NCBI RefSeq assembly: GCF_025947365.1
Contig: NZ_CP110012.1
Location: 1,302,001 to 1,366,000, forward strand
Direction of reading: 5' to 3'
Origin: Flavobacterium sp. N502540
Lineage (GTDB): Bacteria > Bacteroidota > Bacteroidia > Flavobacteriales > Flavobacteriaceae
DNA length: 64,000 nucleotides
In this document: positions 36,702 to 45,704 of the stretch, one piece after another
Numbering within the stretch: position 1 is the first letter of the stretch
How the letters are laid out: each line of letters begins with the position of its first letter
Notes under the pieces: generated by a model
Databases searched by the model: none
Seen by the model: the letters and a program-made list of their open reading frames with translations, nothing else
Told to the model about the DNA's origin: nothing
Made by a program: the position numbers and the translations under genes

Positions 36702-36768
36702 AGAATTGATTAATTTCCGGCATCCAACTCAGAAAACCGAGTCTATAAACCAAAAACTAATCAATTCT
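36702..36768 (-). terminator. Two-level hairpin between ileS and the secreted 639-aa protein gene
   Basis: Outer arms AGAATTGATTA (36702-36712) / TAATCAATTCT (36758-36768) and an inner hairpin ACTCAG (36727-36732) / CCGAGT (36737-36742) with G-U pairing. On the minus strand it is followed by TTTTGTTTTA. Probably ends the minus-strand gene that stops at 36799. Confidence 0.6.
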
Positions 36769-36798
36769 GATTATTCTTTTTCAAAAAGACAACAAAGA

Positions 36799-38718
36799 CT
36801 ATTTAAAGCCTCCGAAATACACTTCTTTCATAAAAATTCGATTTCCAAAAACGGGATTAACCTCTACTTTTTCGCGTATTTCCTGATAAAGGGTTTCTCC
36901 GTTAAAATCTTCGATTTCATAATTAATCTTATGTGGAATTTTTCCGGAATTTAATGTTGCAACGGGGCGGTAATCGCCAAAAAGTTTTCGTTCGAAAAAA
37001 CTTTTGTTACCGTTATCGAATTCTGTTTTTTCGGTAGAAACGATATTAAAATTCTCTTTATCAATAAAAACATGATAATCTGTTTTAGGAATTGTTCTAT
37101 TTCCTGAACTTAATGTTTTCTCAAAATAATTCAAATGATAGCATACTCTTCCTTCATACATTTCATCTTGCAAAACTTCAAAATTATTCCATAAATCAAG
37201 TCTTAAATCGGTTAAAAAATTTACCGGATCTAAATTTTTAGATAAATTACTGTAATCGTATGCGGTGAGTTTTGCCCATTTTGCATTTACGCCACTTTCG
37301 CGATCATCATGACTCCAGGCTTCGGCTCCATTAACAATCTCATAGTAACTTTCAGGCATTTTTTTTCTTAAAAGATAATTCGAGTTAGTTGCCCATCTTT
37401 CTTCCGTTTGAGATACTTTATTCCCCTCTATAGAAAGCTTAGAATACAAATGTGCTTTTTCGATTTTTTTTAAAGCCTGACTTCCTCCTAAATTATCAAT
37501 TACTTTGGCCAGCAAATTAGCATTGAGCTGATAAGGTATAGAATCAAGCAAATTAGATCTTTGCATTTTAGCTTTTTCTAAGTTGGCCTCACGATTCGAT
37601 TTTTCGATTTCCCACTCTGCATCCTGCTGCTCTATTTTCTCAAAGAAAGCTAATCTTTTTTCTTCTTTTTCTTCAGCGATTTTCAGTCCTAATTTTTTAA
37701 GATCAGCAAAACGTGTTGTATGGCTTCTGACTTTTTTGTCAACAAAATTGGCACTATTTACTCTTTTAACAATAGCCGAGCCCCGTGAATCCTGCTTGTC
37801 ATTTTCGATCAGTAAATTTGCATACTGCAATGCTTTTTCTTTATTTTCCAATAGAAAATACGTTTCGGCTAAATTGTTTGTTACAATAAACCGGATATTT
37901 TCGTTTGCAGGTGAAGGCGGATATTTGACCAATAAACTTTCTAAATATTGTAAATGCGGCGCCAGTAATTTCTCGTCTAACCCCTTTTCAAGTGTTATTT
38001 TTTCTATTTGAGCCGTAATTTCATTCTCAAAATCCAGCATCTGTTTGTATTCTGAATGCCCTTTTGAAGTTACAAATTCAAACTTTTCTTTGGATTCATC
38101 AATTGTATAAGCAAATTTGTAATTAAGATAATTCTGAATCTTTTCTACAGATTGATAAATTACCCTATCCATACCCAATTCTTCTGCAGTGTAATCATTA
38201 TCTTTTTCTGCTTGTTCGACTCTTTGATTACTTAAAGCTATCGCGGCTTTTACATTTTCTTTTTGATAAGAACCTCCAATTACATACGATTCTGTATTAT
38301 TAAAATCTTCAGATAATAAAAGTTTATCTCCACATTTAGCTTCTACTTTTATTTTCACACTATAATTAGAATAGACCATAAATTGCCAGCTATTCTTTTT
38401 CTTATCGAATGTGCTATCGACTTTTGTCGCATTGTACTTAGGAAGTGCAATGGTTAAATAAATTTTCAACTTACCATTTGCAGGATCCTTTATAAAACCT
38501 TCTATATCAAAATATTTTTTCTTTAAGACAAGCTCTTCCTGCACCAATTCTTTATCCATTTGATAAAACGTGGTTTGTGTTAAGGCATTATCAAGAATAG
38601 GGAATGAAGAATATTTAATTACTGGTATAAAAAATTTCTTCTTTTTTGAGCTTATCTTTTCTTGTGCCTGAATTGAACCAATTACAAGCAAAGCAATTAA
38701 GAGTAATGTTTTTTTCAT
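36799..38718 (-). CDS. Secreted protein with LolA-like C-terminal domain (639 aa)
   Basis: Starts at MKKTLLLIALLVIGSIQAQEK, a signal peptide ending in the usual A-Q; the six-residue extension to 38736 is read from the terminator hairpin at 38723-38760. The first 250 residues are beta-rich. The middle (about 255-320) resembles TPR-like helices (NENIRFIVTNNLAETYFLLENKEKALQYANLLIEN). Residues about 400-630 follow the outer-membrane lipoprotein-sorting/LolA-like pattern (IDNLGGSQALKKIEKAHLYSKLSIEG, VNGAEAWSH, YHVFIDKENFNIVSTEK). A periplasmic lipid- or lipoprotein-binding role is inferred, not shown. Downstream of the propeller gene in the same direction. Confidence 0.7.
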   Translation of the reverse strand: MKKTLLLIALLVIGSIQAQEKISSKKKKFFIPVIKYSSFPILDNALTQTTFYQMDKELVQEELVLKKKYFDIEGFIKDPANGKLKIYLTIALPKYNATKVDSTFDKKKNSWQFMVYSNYSVKIKVEAKCGDKLLLSEDFNNTESYVIGGSYQKENVKAAIALSNQRVEQAEKDNDYTAEELGMDRVIYQSVEKIQNYLNYKFAYTIDESKEKFEFVTSKGHSEYKQMLDFENEITAQIEKITLEKGLDEKLLAPHLQYLESLLVKYPPSPANENIRFIVTNNLAETYFLLENKEKALQYANLLIENDKQDSRGSAIVKRVNSANFVDKKVRSHTTRFADLKKLGLKIAEEKEEKRLAFFEKIEQQDAEWEIEKSNREANLEKAKMQRSNLLDSIPYQLNANLLAKVIDNLGGSQALKKIEKAHLYSKLSIEGNKVSQTEERWATNSNYLLRKKMPESYYEIVNGAEAWSHDDRESGVNAKWAKLTAYDYSNLSKNLDPVNFLTDLRLDLWNNFEVLQDEMYEGRVCYHLNYFEKTLSSGNRTIPKTDYHVFIDKENFNIVSTEKTEFDNGNKSFFERKLFGDYRPVATLNSGKIPHKINYEIEDFNGETLYQEIREKVEVNPVFGNRIFMKEVYFGGFK

Positions 38719-38722
38719 AGGC

Positions 38723-38760
38723 AAAAAAAAAGCCACCAGAAATAAATTCTGATGGCTTTA
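38723..38760 (-). terminator. Terminator after the PQQ-propeller gene
   Basis: Stem AAGCCA-C-CAGAA / TTCTG-A-TGGCTT with a T-tract on the minus strand, at the stop of the 38775 gene. Confidence 0.82.
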
Positions 38761-38774
38761 GGTTTTTATTTGGT

Positions 38775-40673
38775 TTATTTTTTATTGAAAATTTGAATAG
38801 ATTTGTCAGACACATAAAAAATGTTTTGCGTCGCAGGATCTACCTCATAAATAGGTTTTGTGTTATTGAAGATAATTTTATCCACTTCAGTCCCTTCAGC
38901 TTTACTAACTTTCACTAAAACTTTTTCTCCACTATCTGCTTTTGCAAAAATGTAAGAGTAGTCTCTGTTTTGTTTCATCGCATTAAAACGAGAATTAAAT
39001 TTAGCAGCTACAATACCAAGAGCTGCTGAAGCCATAGCCATATTCTTAGCCTGGTTCTTTTTTGATTTATCCTCTTCTTTAATAACAGTAGACCTCATAT
39101 TTCCGCTGGAATCACGATACGTCATTGTTAACTCAGCACCTTGTGCAGCACTTACTGCTGATCCAACTCCTAAACCAATACTTCCAGCAATTGCAGCACT
39201 TTTAAGCAAACGTCTGGTTCCTTCACCTGGTTGTGTATAAGTAAGGTGATATTTTATTGTTCCATCCATATTAACTCCCATTACCTCAACTGGTCCTGAA
39301 AGCACTACACCCCAAGGAAATAATTCGATACTGTTTAGTTCTTTTTCCTTTTTGATGTTTACTTTAGCAAAAGGCTCTGGTTTGTCCTTAATACTTGGAT
39401 CGAATTTGTATAATTTCTCATCATTATATACCAAGTACGAATTTGTAGCTTCGTCATAAGTTGGTAAAACCGGACGACTTTTATCAAAACCGATGTTACG
39501 CTTCCAAAGTTTAATTCCAGTTTTATAATCAACCATATTTCCGTAAGTTCCGGTAAGGTACATTACTTTTTCACCTACTTTTCCTAAGTAGTAAATTGGA
39601 TCTTCTTTGTCGTCTGAAATTTCGATGAATTTTTTCCAAAGTTTTTCTCCGTCTTTATTGATCAGCATCATTTCATTTTCTGCAACATATAAGAAATCCT
39701 CGTCGATAGGAATTACTCTTTTTAATCCATCTCCGCGAGCATCTTTTTTCCAAACTTTTTCGCCTGTATTTAGATCAAAAAAGTTAAATCCGCCATAATG
39801 AGCAATTAATAATTTTGTACCCCAATCTTCTAAATAAACAACACGTTTTGTTTTAATAGATTCTTTCCAGATACTTTTTCCGTTTTCTGTATTCAAAACA
39901 TTTAAATATTCTTTGGCCGCAAACAAACCTTTACTGTTCACTACTACAATATTTTTATCATTCTGAGTCAAAAAGAATCTTGAGTACTCTTCTTCAGCTT
40001 TCCAGTTTAATTTTCCTGAATTTCTGTCGAATGAATATAATTTCCCGTACAATAAATAATAAATTACTGATCCATGTACTGTAGCTTTATTTGTAAATGC
40101 AGATTCTTTTACTGATAGTGAAAAACTAAACAATGATTTTGCTTTATCTACAGTAGTGTTCCATTTTAACTCTCCTGTTTTCATATCTAATAAGGCAATT
40201 GCCATATCTCCGTCTTTTTTCATAGTAAGCAAATACTCATCTGTTTCAGGAATAAAATCTGACTGCATTACCCAGAAAGATTCTTTAGATGAATTATAAA
40301 CCACTTTACCTGTATCAGTATTAATAATAATATATTTACTATTGATATAGGCCTCTACATAAGGGCTTCCGGCAACACTTGACAAGTCACTTTTTTCTTT
40401 AAAAAGTTTCCCAAAATCTGGATCAGTCAAAATATCACCTGCAGAGGTTGATCCAAAATCATCTTTTGTTAAAGTCCAAACAATTTTTTTTGTCTCAGGA
40501 TCTAAACCTTTTACAGTTCCTCCTTCTTTAAAAACAACAATTCCTGTTATTTCGTTTTGAACCATGTCTTTTACACTGTTCTCTGTAGTGATGATTTCAT
40601 CATATTTTCTTTGAGCTGTAACCGAAAGGCTAACCAGAAAAAGTAAAATAATAGAAAAAGTAATTTTCTTCAT
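38775..40673 (-). CDS. Secreted PQQ-like beta-propeller repeat protein (632 aa)
   Basis: Signal peptide (MKKITFSIILLFLVSLSVTAQ) followed by a long series of WD/PQQ-like units: VKGLDPETKKIVWTLTKDD, AIALLDMKTGELKWNTTVD, SFDRNSGKLNWKAEEE, VLNTENGKSIWKESIK, FFDLNTGEKVWKKDA, VDYKTGIKLWKRNIG. These are 40-residue blades of an eight-bladed-type propeller, as in PQQ dehydrogenases or BamB, but the cofactor residues are not obvious. A small-residue helix (AAIAGSIGLGVGSAVSAAQGA) follows at about 500-520, perhaps membrane-associated. Upstream of and co-directional with the LolA-like protein gene, though a terminator separates them. Confidence 0.85.
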   Translation of the reverse strand: MKKITFSIILLFLVSLSVTAQRKYDEIITTENSVKDMVQNEITGIVVFKEGGTVKGLDPETKKIVWTLTKDDFGSTSAGDILTDPDFGKLFKEKSDLSSVAGSPYVEAYINSKYIIINTDTGKVVYNSSKESFWVMQSDFIPETDEYLLTMKKDGDMAIALLDMKTGELKWNTTVDKAKSLFSFSLSVKESAFTNKATVHGSVIYYLLYGKLYSFDRNSGKLNWKAEEEYSRFFLTQNDKNIVVVNSKGLFAAKEYLNVLNTENGKSIWKESIKTKRVVYLEDWGTKLLIAHYGGFNFFDLNTGEKVWKKDARGDGLKRVIPIDEDFLYVAENEMMLINKDGEKLWKKFIEISDDKEDPIYYLGKVGEKVMYLTGTYGNMVDYKTGIKLWKRNIGFDKSRPVLPTYDEATNSYLVYNDEKLYKFDPSIKDKPEPFAKVNIKKEKELNSIELFPWGVVLSGPVEVMGVNMDGTIKYHLTYTQPGEGTRRLLKSAAIAGSIGLGVGSAVSAAQGAELTMTYRDSSGNMRSTVIKEEDKSKKNQAKNMAMASAALGIVAAKFNSRFNAMKQNRDYSYIFAKADSGEKVLVKVSKAEGTEVDKIIFNNTKPIYEVDPATQNIFYVSDKSIQIFNKK

Positions 40674-40800
40674 GCTTTTTTTCTTTAAAAAATTTAATAA
40701 TTAGGCTGGAAATTTCATTATCGAATTGACATAATAAAAAATATTTACCAAAACTTTAATAAAAATTCCCTGCACAAATATATAAAAATAGCATTCCGTT

Positions 40801-41514
40801 TTAAGAAAATATCTCTTTCAAAACATCAAGTGATTTTGGTCTTTTAAAACCCTCCAGATGAAAACCATAATAATCAATTAAAACCTTCAGCAACACTTGT
40901 CTTTCAGCTACGTGAAAAACCTTCTGATCGTTTTCGAATTTAAGATCTATCAGTTTCTTAAAAAGATTGGTTTCGTGTTCTGTTAGTGTATTTGCTCCGT
41001 GAAACAAAGTAAAAACGCCATCGATCATTTCAAAGTAAGGGAGTTCTGCTTCTGAGAAATCAGGGTAAAAACCAAAATACTTTGTAGCTTCTAAAAGCAG
41101 AATCAAATGAAAATTCGAGATATCATCATGATGATCCAGCCAGCTTAATGCCGTTTCTAAAAACACAAAAAAGGCTTCATTTTTTTCTTCCTCCTGAATG
41201 GAGTAATGGAGCATTTCGGACAAAAACATAACCATAGTACTTTTTACCAGATCGGTATGGATACTTTGAAAAGGTACTGCTGTTTTTATCTCTTTAAAAG
41301 TTTCTAAAGTTCCTTTGTTTTTATGTACCGCCTCAATCTCAAGAATAGACAATGGCTGAAAATAAGCAATTTTCTGACTTGCTTTCCGACTCGAAAAGGC
41401 ATCACGTACAAAATAGGATTTCAGTCCGTGTGAAAGTGTAAAGCATTTTACAATCAGGCTTTTCTCCTGAAATTTTAACGATGAGATTACTATTGCTTTG
41501 GTTTTAATTAGCAA
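40801..41514 (-). CDS. recO: DNA repair protein RecO
   Basis: Loads RecA on single-stranded DNA in the RecFOR pathway. The 237 residues begin with the RecO OB-fold (TKAIVISSLKFQEKSLIVKCFTLSHGLKSYFVRDA, about 4-38), followed by the helical domain (MVMFLSEMLHYSIQEEEKNEAFFVFLETALSWLD). Length is usual. The zinc-finger cysteines of some RecO proteins are absent. It is adjacent to porZ, an arrangement seen in Flavobacteriia (from general knowledge). Confidence 0.9.
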   Translation of the reverse strand: MLIKTKAIVISSLKFQEKSLIVKCFTLSHGLKSYFVRDAFSSRKASQKIAYFQPLSILEIEAVHKNKGTLETFKEIKTAVPFQSIHTDLVKSTMVMFLSEMLHYSIQEEEKNEAFFVFLETALSWLDHHDDISNFHLILLLEATKYFGFYPDFSEAELPYFEMIDGVFTLFHGANTLTEHETNLFKKLIDLKFENDQKVFHVAERQVLLKVLIDYYGFHLEGFKRPKSLDVLKEIFS

Positions 41515-41520
41515 GATTGG

Positions 41521-41651
41521 ATTATTAGATTGTTAGACTGCTTAGAGGTTAGACTGCTTAAATTGTTGGATTTTTAGATTATTGGACTGCTTAGAGGTTA
41601 AATTTTAATTCTTTCTAATGATCTAGCAATCTAATTATCTCAATTAGCAAA
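41521..41651. repeat. TTAGATTGTTAGACT-family intergenic element (copy 1)
   Basis: Contains TTAGATTGTTAGACT (41525-41539), a direct repeat GGACTGCTTAGAGGTTA-like (around 41534 and 41585), and near its right end the complement of the same word (GATCTAGCAATCTAATTATC, 41621-41640), so the two ends are inverted. Non-coding; fills the gap between recO and porZ. Confidence 0.65.
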
Positions 41652-43934
41652 TTATCTAATTATCATCACCTTTTTCACTTTAGTTTCACTTCCATCTTCG
41701 GCTGAAATAAAAACCATATAGACCCCGGAAGCTACTTTATACTTTCCGAAAGCAGTGGTATCCCATTCGATTGTTCCACCTGATGAAGTAGTTTCGTATA
41801 CTAAATTGCCTTCGATGTCTGTAATTTTAATATTGGCTTTATCAATAAGCCCGGCAACTTTTACGGTTCCTGCATAATTAGGACGCACGGGATTTGGATA
41901 AACGTAAACATTATTCAAATCTTCGTTTGCTCCTGTTGCAATTCCTTTAAACGAAATCATTCCTTTGTTGGTCGCAATAAAAACCTCACCGGTAACACTA
42001 TTAATTTTGACATCGTTAATAACATTACTTGGCAAAGGTGAATTGTTTATTGTAAAATGATATTTTGTTTCCTGACCATTTGGCGACACCATAAAAATCC
42101 CGGAATCAATTGTACCAATCCATTTATTATTTGCTCCGTCTACTGCGATCGATGTGATAAATTGCTCATAAAGCAGCTCCTGAGCCAAATTATCTTCCAT
42201 AATTATAATTGGATTTGCCTTTAGCTGGCTTTCGGTCTGAAAACCTCCAACATTAGATAAAACTCTCAGTCCTTTTGTGGTACCAATCCAAAGTTGATTT
42301 TTCGTATCAAGTGCTACAGCTCTCACATCTTCAATTGGCAAATTCCCTAAATCAGCACCGGAAGTAATCTTTTTAAAAGTATTGTTACTTTCATTAAAAG
42401 CAATTACTCCGTCATTACTCGTTGCCATCCATTTGGTATTGTTTTTGTCGATCACTATCCCGGCATAATTGGTTGTTTCAGCATCTTTAAGAATTGAACT
42501 TGTCGCATAACTTTGCCATTTTCCATCGGTTTTCAAAACTTTTAATCCGTTCTTAATCCTGCTATTGGTTACCCACAAATTCCCCGTTTTATCAAAAGCA
42601 GTCCCATTAATACGAACATCTATATAGTTAGGCCCTGCGAACGAAATCGATTCTAATCCGCTATTTTTTTCATTGTACAATAGAACCGGGGTATCGTTTT
42701 CTATTTTTAACAATCCGGAAAAAAAGGAACTTACAAAAACCTGTTTTTCATTACTGGGATTTATAATCACCCGTGTTATTGACTTAGCATCAAAAACTTG
42801 CGAGTAAGGAATATTCAGCCAGCCCGAAGTGCTATATTTACTCACTCCATAACTGTCTAAACTATACGGATTATAAAAGGTGTCATAATCTCCATATACA
42901 GCCCAAAGCTCGCCAGGACCTGCATCTAAAGAAAAAATATTATTCCGAATCGGTCCTGATGGTGTATTTTCTTGAAAAGCGGAAGTCCCTGAAAGTGTTG
43001 ATGAAAACAGCCCTTGTTCTTTTGTTCCTATATATATCTGATCTCCTGTAAGGCTCGAACAGGTAAAATTCAGAGTATTATTCAAAACCTGTGTATTGGT
43101 AATCTGACGCATCAACACCATTTGGTTGTTGTACACATAAACGATATCCGGCGTTGTGATTATTAAATTATGGTTTACAGCACGCATGTCAACTGAAGGT
43201 CGCGGGAGCTGTAAAAACCCAACGAATGAATTGGAGTTGTATCGATGTATAAATCCTGCCGAACTTATCGCAATCAGTTCAGAATCCAAAGACTCGATAC
43301 TATTCCAGTCGCCAGCAGCTACCAGACTCCATTGATTAAAATCAATAAGATTGGCATTTGTACTATTGGCTTTTTTGATTCCGTTTGAAGTTGCCGCGTA
43401 GAAGAATCCATTAAAATAGGCCGTTTGTCTTACTCTTACTTCGGCCCCATTATCTCCTATAAAATAAGTATCTCCAAATTTGAGACTCGTTAAATTGAAC
43501 TGTACAATTCCGAAATCGCACGAAACATAAATCACACCATTATACTCCATAAAATGGTTAATTCTTTTCAGGTTGGCCGGCAATTGTTTGTTTATGATAT
43601 CAATAACTCTCAGTATACTGCCATCGGTTTCATTTACTACAATCATTAGTCCGTTTTCGTATCCAATTATGGTTTTCTTAAACCCTTCGCTATGGTATAA
43701 AGCCGAAATGGTCTGCCCCGAAAGTCCATCGACTGTTGTGGTTATTTTGGTCGTGTTCTGAGCTGTATTTTTAGAGAAAAGAGCATTCTCTGAGGCTGTA
43801 AAAACGGTTGTTGAAGATTGCGAGATATCTTTTATTTCGTTGAACGAAAAATACCCCTGCCAGGACAATTTATTCTGAGAGAAACAAAATTGTACTACCA
43901 ACAAAAGCAAAACATACAAAAACTTTCTTTTCAT
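41652..43934 (-). CDS. porZ: Type IX secretion system protein PorZ
   Basis: PorZ is a surface protein of the T9SS attachment complex that works with the sortase PorU. The 760 residues show the family architecture: signal peptide (MKRKFLYVLLLLVVQFCFSQ), an N-terminal two-component-regulator-like propeller (NKLSWQGYFSFNEIKDISQSSTTVFTASENALF, ISALYHSEG, IYVSCDFGIVQFNL), a second propeller in the middle (NLWVTNSRIKNGLKVL, KWMATSNDGVIAFN, QLWIGTTKGLRVLSNVGG, KWIGTIDSGIFMV), and a T9SS C-terminal sorting-like domain (VYVYPNPVRPNYAGTVKV to KKVMIIR). The role is inferred from family; the rest of the secretion system is outside the window. A -7 element TATATTTG is at 43956-43963. Confidence 0.88.
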   Translation of the reverse strand: MKRKFLYVLLLLVVQFCFSQNKLSWQGYFSFNEIKDISQSSTTVFTASENALFSKNTAQNTTKITTTVDGLSGQTISALYHSEGFKKTIIGYENGLMIVVNETDGSILRVIDIINKQLPANLKRINHFMEYNGVIYVSCDFGIVQFNLTSLKFGDTYFIGDNGAEVRVRQTAYFNGFFYAATSNGIKKANSTNANLIDFNQWSLVAAGDWNSIESLDSELIAISSAGFIHRYNSNSFVGFLQLPRPSVDMRAVNHNLIITTPDIVYVYNNQMVLMRQITNTQVLNNTLNFTCSSLTGDQIYIGTKEQGLFSSTLSGTSAFQENTPSGPIRNNIFSLDAGPGELWAVYGDYDTFYNPYSLDSYGVSKYSTSGWLNIPYSQVFDAKSITRVIINPSNEKQVFVSSFFSGLLKIENDTPVLLYNEKNSGLESISFAGPNYIDVRINGTAFDKTGNLWVTNSRIKNGLKVLKTDGKWQSYATSSILKDAETTNYAGIVIDKNNTKWMATSNDGVIAFNESNNTFKKITSGADLGNLPIEDVRAVALDTKNQLWIGTTKGLRVLSNVGGFQTESQLKANPIIIMEDNLAQELLYEQFITSIAVDGANNKWIGTIDSGIFMVSPNGQETKYHFTINNSPLPSNVINDVKINSVTGEVFIATNKGMISFKGIATGANEDLNNVYVYPNPVRPNYAGTVKVAGLIDKANIKITDIEGNLVYETTSSGGTIEWDTTAFGKYKVASGVYMVFISAEDGSETKVKKVMIIR

Positions 43935-43955
43935 TATTTGATAAATTCAGATAGA

Positions 43956-43963
43956 CAAATATA
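43956..43963 (-). promoter_or_regulatory. -7 element of porZ
   Basis: TATATTTG on the minus strand, 22 bases before the ATG; consensus match to TAnnTTTG. No clear -33 element. Confidence 0.5.
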
Positions 43964-44003
43964 CTACAAACGAAAGTATTTGATTTTTGTTCTCTCCTGT
44001 AAA

Positions 44004-44049
44004 TAAAAAAATGCCTCCGATTTATCTTTAAAAAAGACAAATGGAGGCA
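44004..44049 (-). terminator. Terminator after gdhA
   Basis: Stem TGCCTCC (44012-44018) / GGAGGCA (44043-44049), extended by an inner ATTTATCTTT / AAAGACAAAT-like pairing, with a T-tract on the minus strand. Confidence 0.85.
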
Positions 44050-44071
44050 CTAAAAAACTATAACTAAAAAA

Positions 44072-45415
44072 TTATACTACGCCCTGAGCAAGCATAGCAT
44101 CGGCAACTTTAACAAATCCTGCAATGTTAGCTCCTTTTACGTAGTCAACATAACCTGATTTATCCGAACCGTATTTTACACATGAAGCATGAATTGCTAA
44201 CATGATTCCTTTTAATTTTTCGTCAACTTCTTCAGAAGACCAGCTTAAACGCAATGAGTTTTGCGACATTTCAAGACCTGAAGTTGCAACGCCACCGGCA
44301 TTAGAAGCTTTTCCAGGAGCGAATAAAATTTTAGCATCAAGGAAAACAGTAACTGCCTCTGGTGTAGATGGCATGTTTGCTCCTTCTGCAACAGCAATAC
44401 AACCGTTAGCAACTAAAACCTTAGCTTCATCACCATTCAATTCGTTTTGAGTTGCACATGGTAATGCTACATCACATTTAACTTCCCATGGACGTTTTCC
44501 TTCTACATATTTCGCATTTGGATATTTTGCTACATATTCACTGATTCTTCCTCTAAGCTCATTTTTCAACTCCATTACGAAAGCTAATTTTTCAGCATCG
44601 ATTCCGTCTGCATCATAGATATATCCTGCAGAATCTGACAATGTAACTACTTTTGCTCCCAATTGAGTTGCTTTTTCAGTGGCGTACTGCGCTACGTTTC
44701 CAGAACCTGAAACTGCAACAGTTTTCCCTTTAAAGTCATCTCCTTTAGTTGCCAGCATACTTTGAGCAAAATAAACTGCTCCGTAACCTGTAGCCTCCGG
44801 ACGAATTAATGATCCTCCGAAAGAAATTCCTTTTCCGGTTAAAACTCCCGTAAATTCATTTCTTAACCTTTTGTATTGACCAAACATATATCCTACTTCT
44901 CTACCACCTACTCCGATATCTCCGGCAGGAACGTCAGTATCAGCTCCGATATGTTTTGAAAGTTCCGTCATAAAACTTTGACAGAATTTCATGATTTCAT
45001 TATCTGATTTTCCTTTTGGATCAAAATCAGATCCTCCTTTACCACCACCCATTGGCAGTGTTGTTAAGCTGTTTTTGAAAGTCTGCTCGAAAGCCAAAAA
45101 CTTCAAAATACTTAAGTTAACAGAAGGATGAAAACGCAAACCACCTTTGTAAGGTCCGATTGCTGAGTTCATCTGGATACGATATCCTTTATTAACCTGG
45201 ATTTCTCCTTTGTCATTTAACCAGTTCACTCTGAACAAGATAACTCGTTCAGGTTCTACCATACGCTCTAAAAGCATTTTGTTCTGGTATTTTTTATTTT
45301 CTTCAATAAAAGGAATTACCGTTTCGGCAACTTCTAAAACTGCTTGTAAAAACTCTGATTCATTCGGGTTTTTTTGACTAACCGAATCCATAAAAGCGGT
45401 AATACTTTGTGACAT
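44072..45415 (-). CDS. gdhA: NADP-type glutamate dehydrogenase
   Basis: Links glutamate and 2-oxoglutarate plus ammonia. The 447 residues start at MSQSITAFMDSVSQKN. A longer frame to 45484 would begin inside the promoter and is rejected. Signature segments are PMGGGKGGSDFDPKGKSDNE (catalytic lysine), DVPAGDIGVGGREVGYMFGQYKRL, and the Rossmann motif VAVSGSGNVAQYATEKA. The hexameric class of this size (about 447-450 residues) is normally NADP-dependent and biosynthetic. A single gene with its own promoter and terminator. Confidence 0.95.
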   Translation of the reverse strand: MSQSITAFMDSVSQKNPNESEFLQAVLEVAETVIPFIEENKKYQNKMLLERMVEPERVILFRVNWLNDKGEIQVNKGYRIQMNSAIGPYKGGLRFHPSVNLSILKFLAFEQTFKNSLTTLPMGGGKGGSDFDPKGKSDNEIMKFCQSFMTELSKHIGADTDVPAGDIGVGGREVGYMFGQYKRLRNEFTGVLTGKGISFGGSLIRPEATGYGAVYFAQSMLATKGDDFKGKTVAVSGSGNVAQYATEKATQLGAKVVTLSDSAGYIYDADGIDAEKLAFVMELKNELRGRISEYVAKYPNAKYVEGKRPWEVKCDVALPCATQNELNGDEAKVLVANGCIAVAEGANMPSTPEAVTVFLDAKILFAPGKASNAGGVATSGLEMSQNSLRLSWSSEEVDEKLKGIMLAIHASCVKYGSDKSGYVDYVKGANIAGFVKVADAMLAQGVV

Positions 45416-45462
45416 GATTATTAGATTATTAACATTTAAGAAAACGTTTTCGTTATTTATGA

Positions 45463-45470
45463 CAAAGGTA
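45463..45470 (-). promoter_or_regulatory. -7 element of gdhA
   Basis: TACCTTTG on the minus strand, a full consensus match. Predicted start near 45456, leader about 41 bases to the ATG at 45415; this supports the shorter gdhA start. Confidence 0.6.
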
Positions 45471-45665
45471 ATCGAAAATGACATTTATTGAATATTTTTT
45501 TATGATTCTCTTAAACTTTTATTCATTATACAGTAAATCAAGAAAAAAGATATTTTAGGTTTTGCGTTTTACAGTAAATTACTACCGATATATTTAATAT
45601 TTTAATATTTTTAATAAATATTCATCAATACAGCTCTTTATACTTCTTAGTTGCTCCTCTTTTTA

Positions 45666-45673
45666 TATATTTG
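45666..45673 (+). promoter_or_regulatory. -7 element of the outer-membrane protein gene
   Basis: TATATTTG, consensus match, 31 bases before the ATG at 45705. It argues against the in-frame TTG at 45651, which lies upstream of it. Confidence 0.6.
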
Positions 45674-45704
45674 CCGAGATTTGAAAGCCCAAACCAAATA
45701 CCAC

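Noticed and set aside
38775..40673. PQQ-dependent dehydrogenase
   Set aside because: Propeller repeats are present but the cofactor-binding residues and catalytic aspartate of dehydrogenases are not seen; left as a propeller protein.
45415..45484. N-terminal extension of glutamate dehydrogenase
   Set aside because: It would begin upstream of the -7 promoter element at 45463-45470, so it cannot be in the mRNA.
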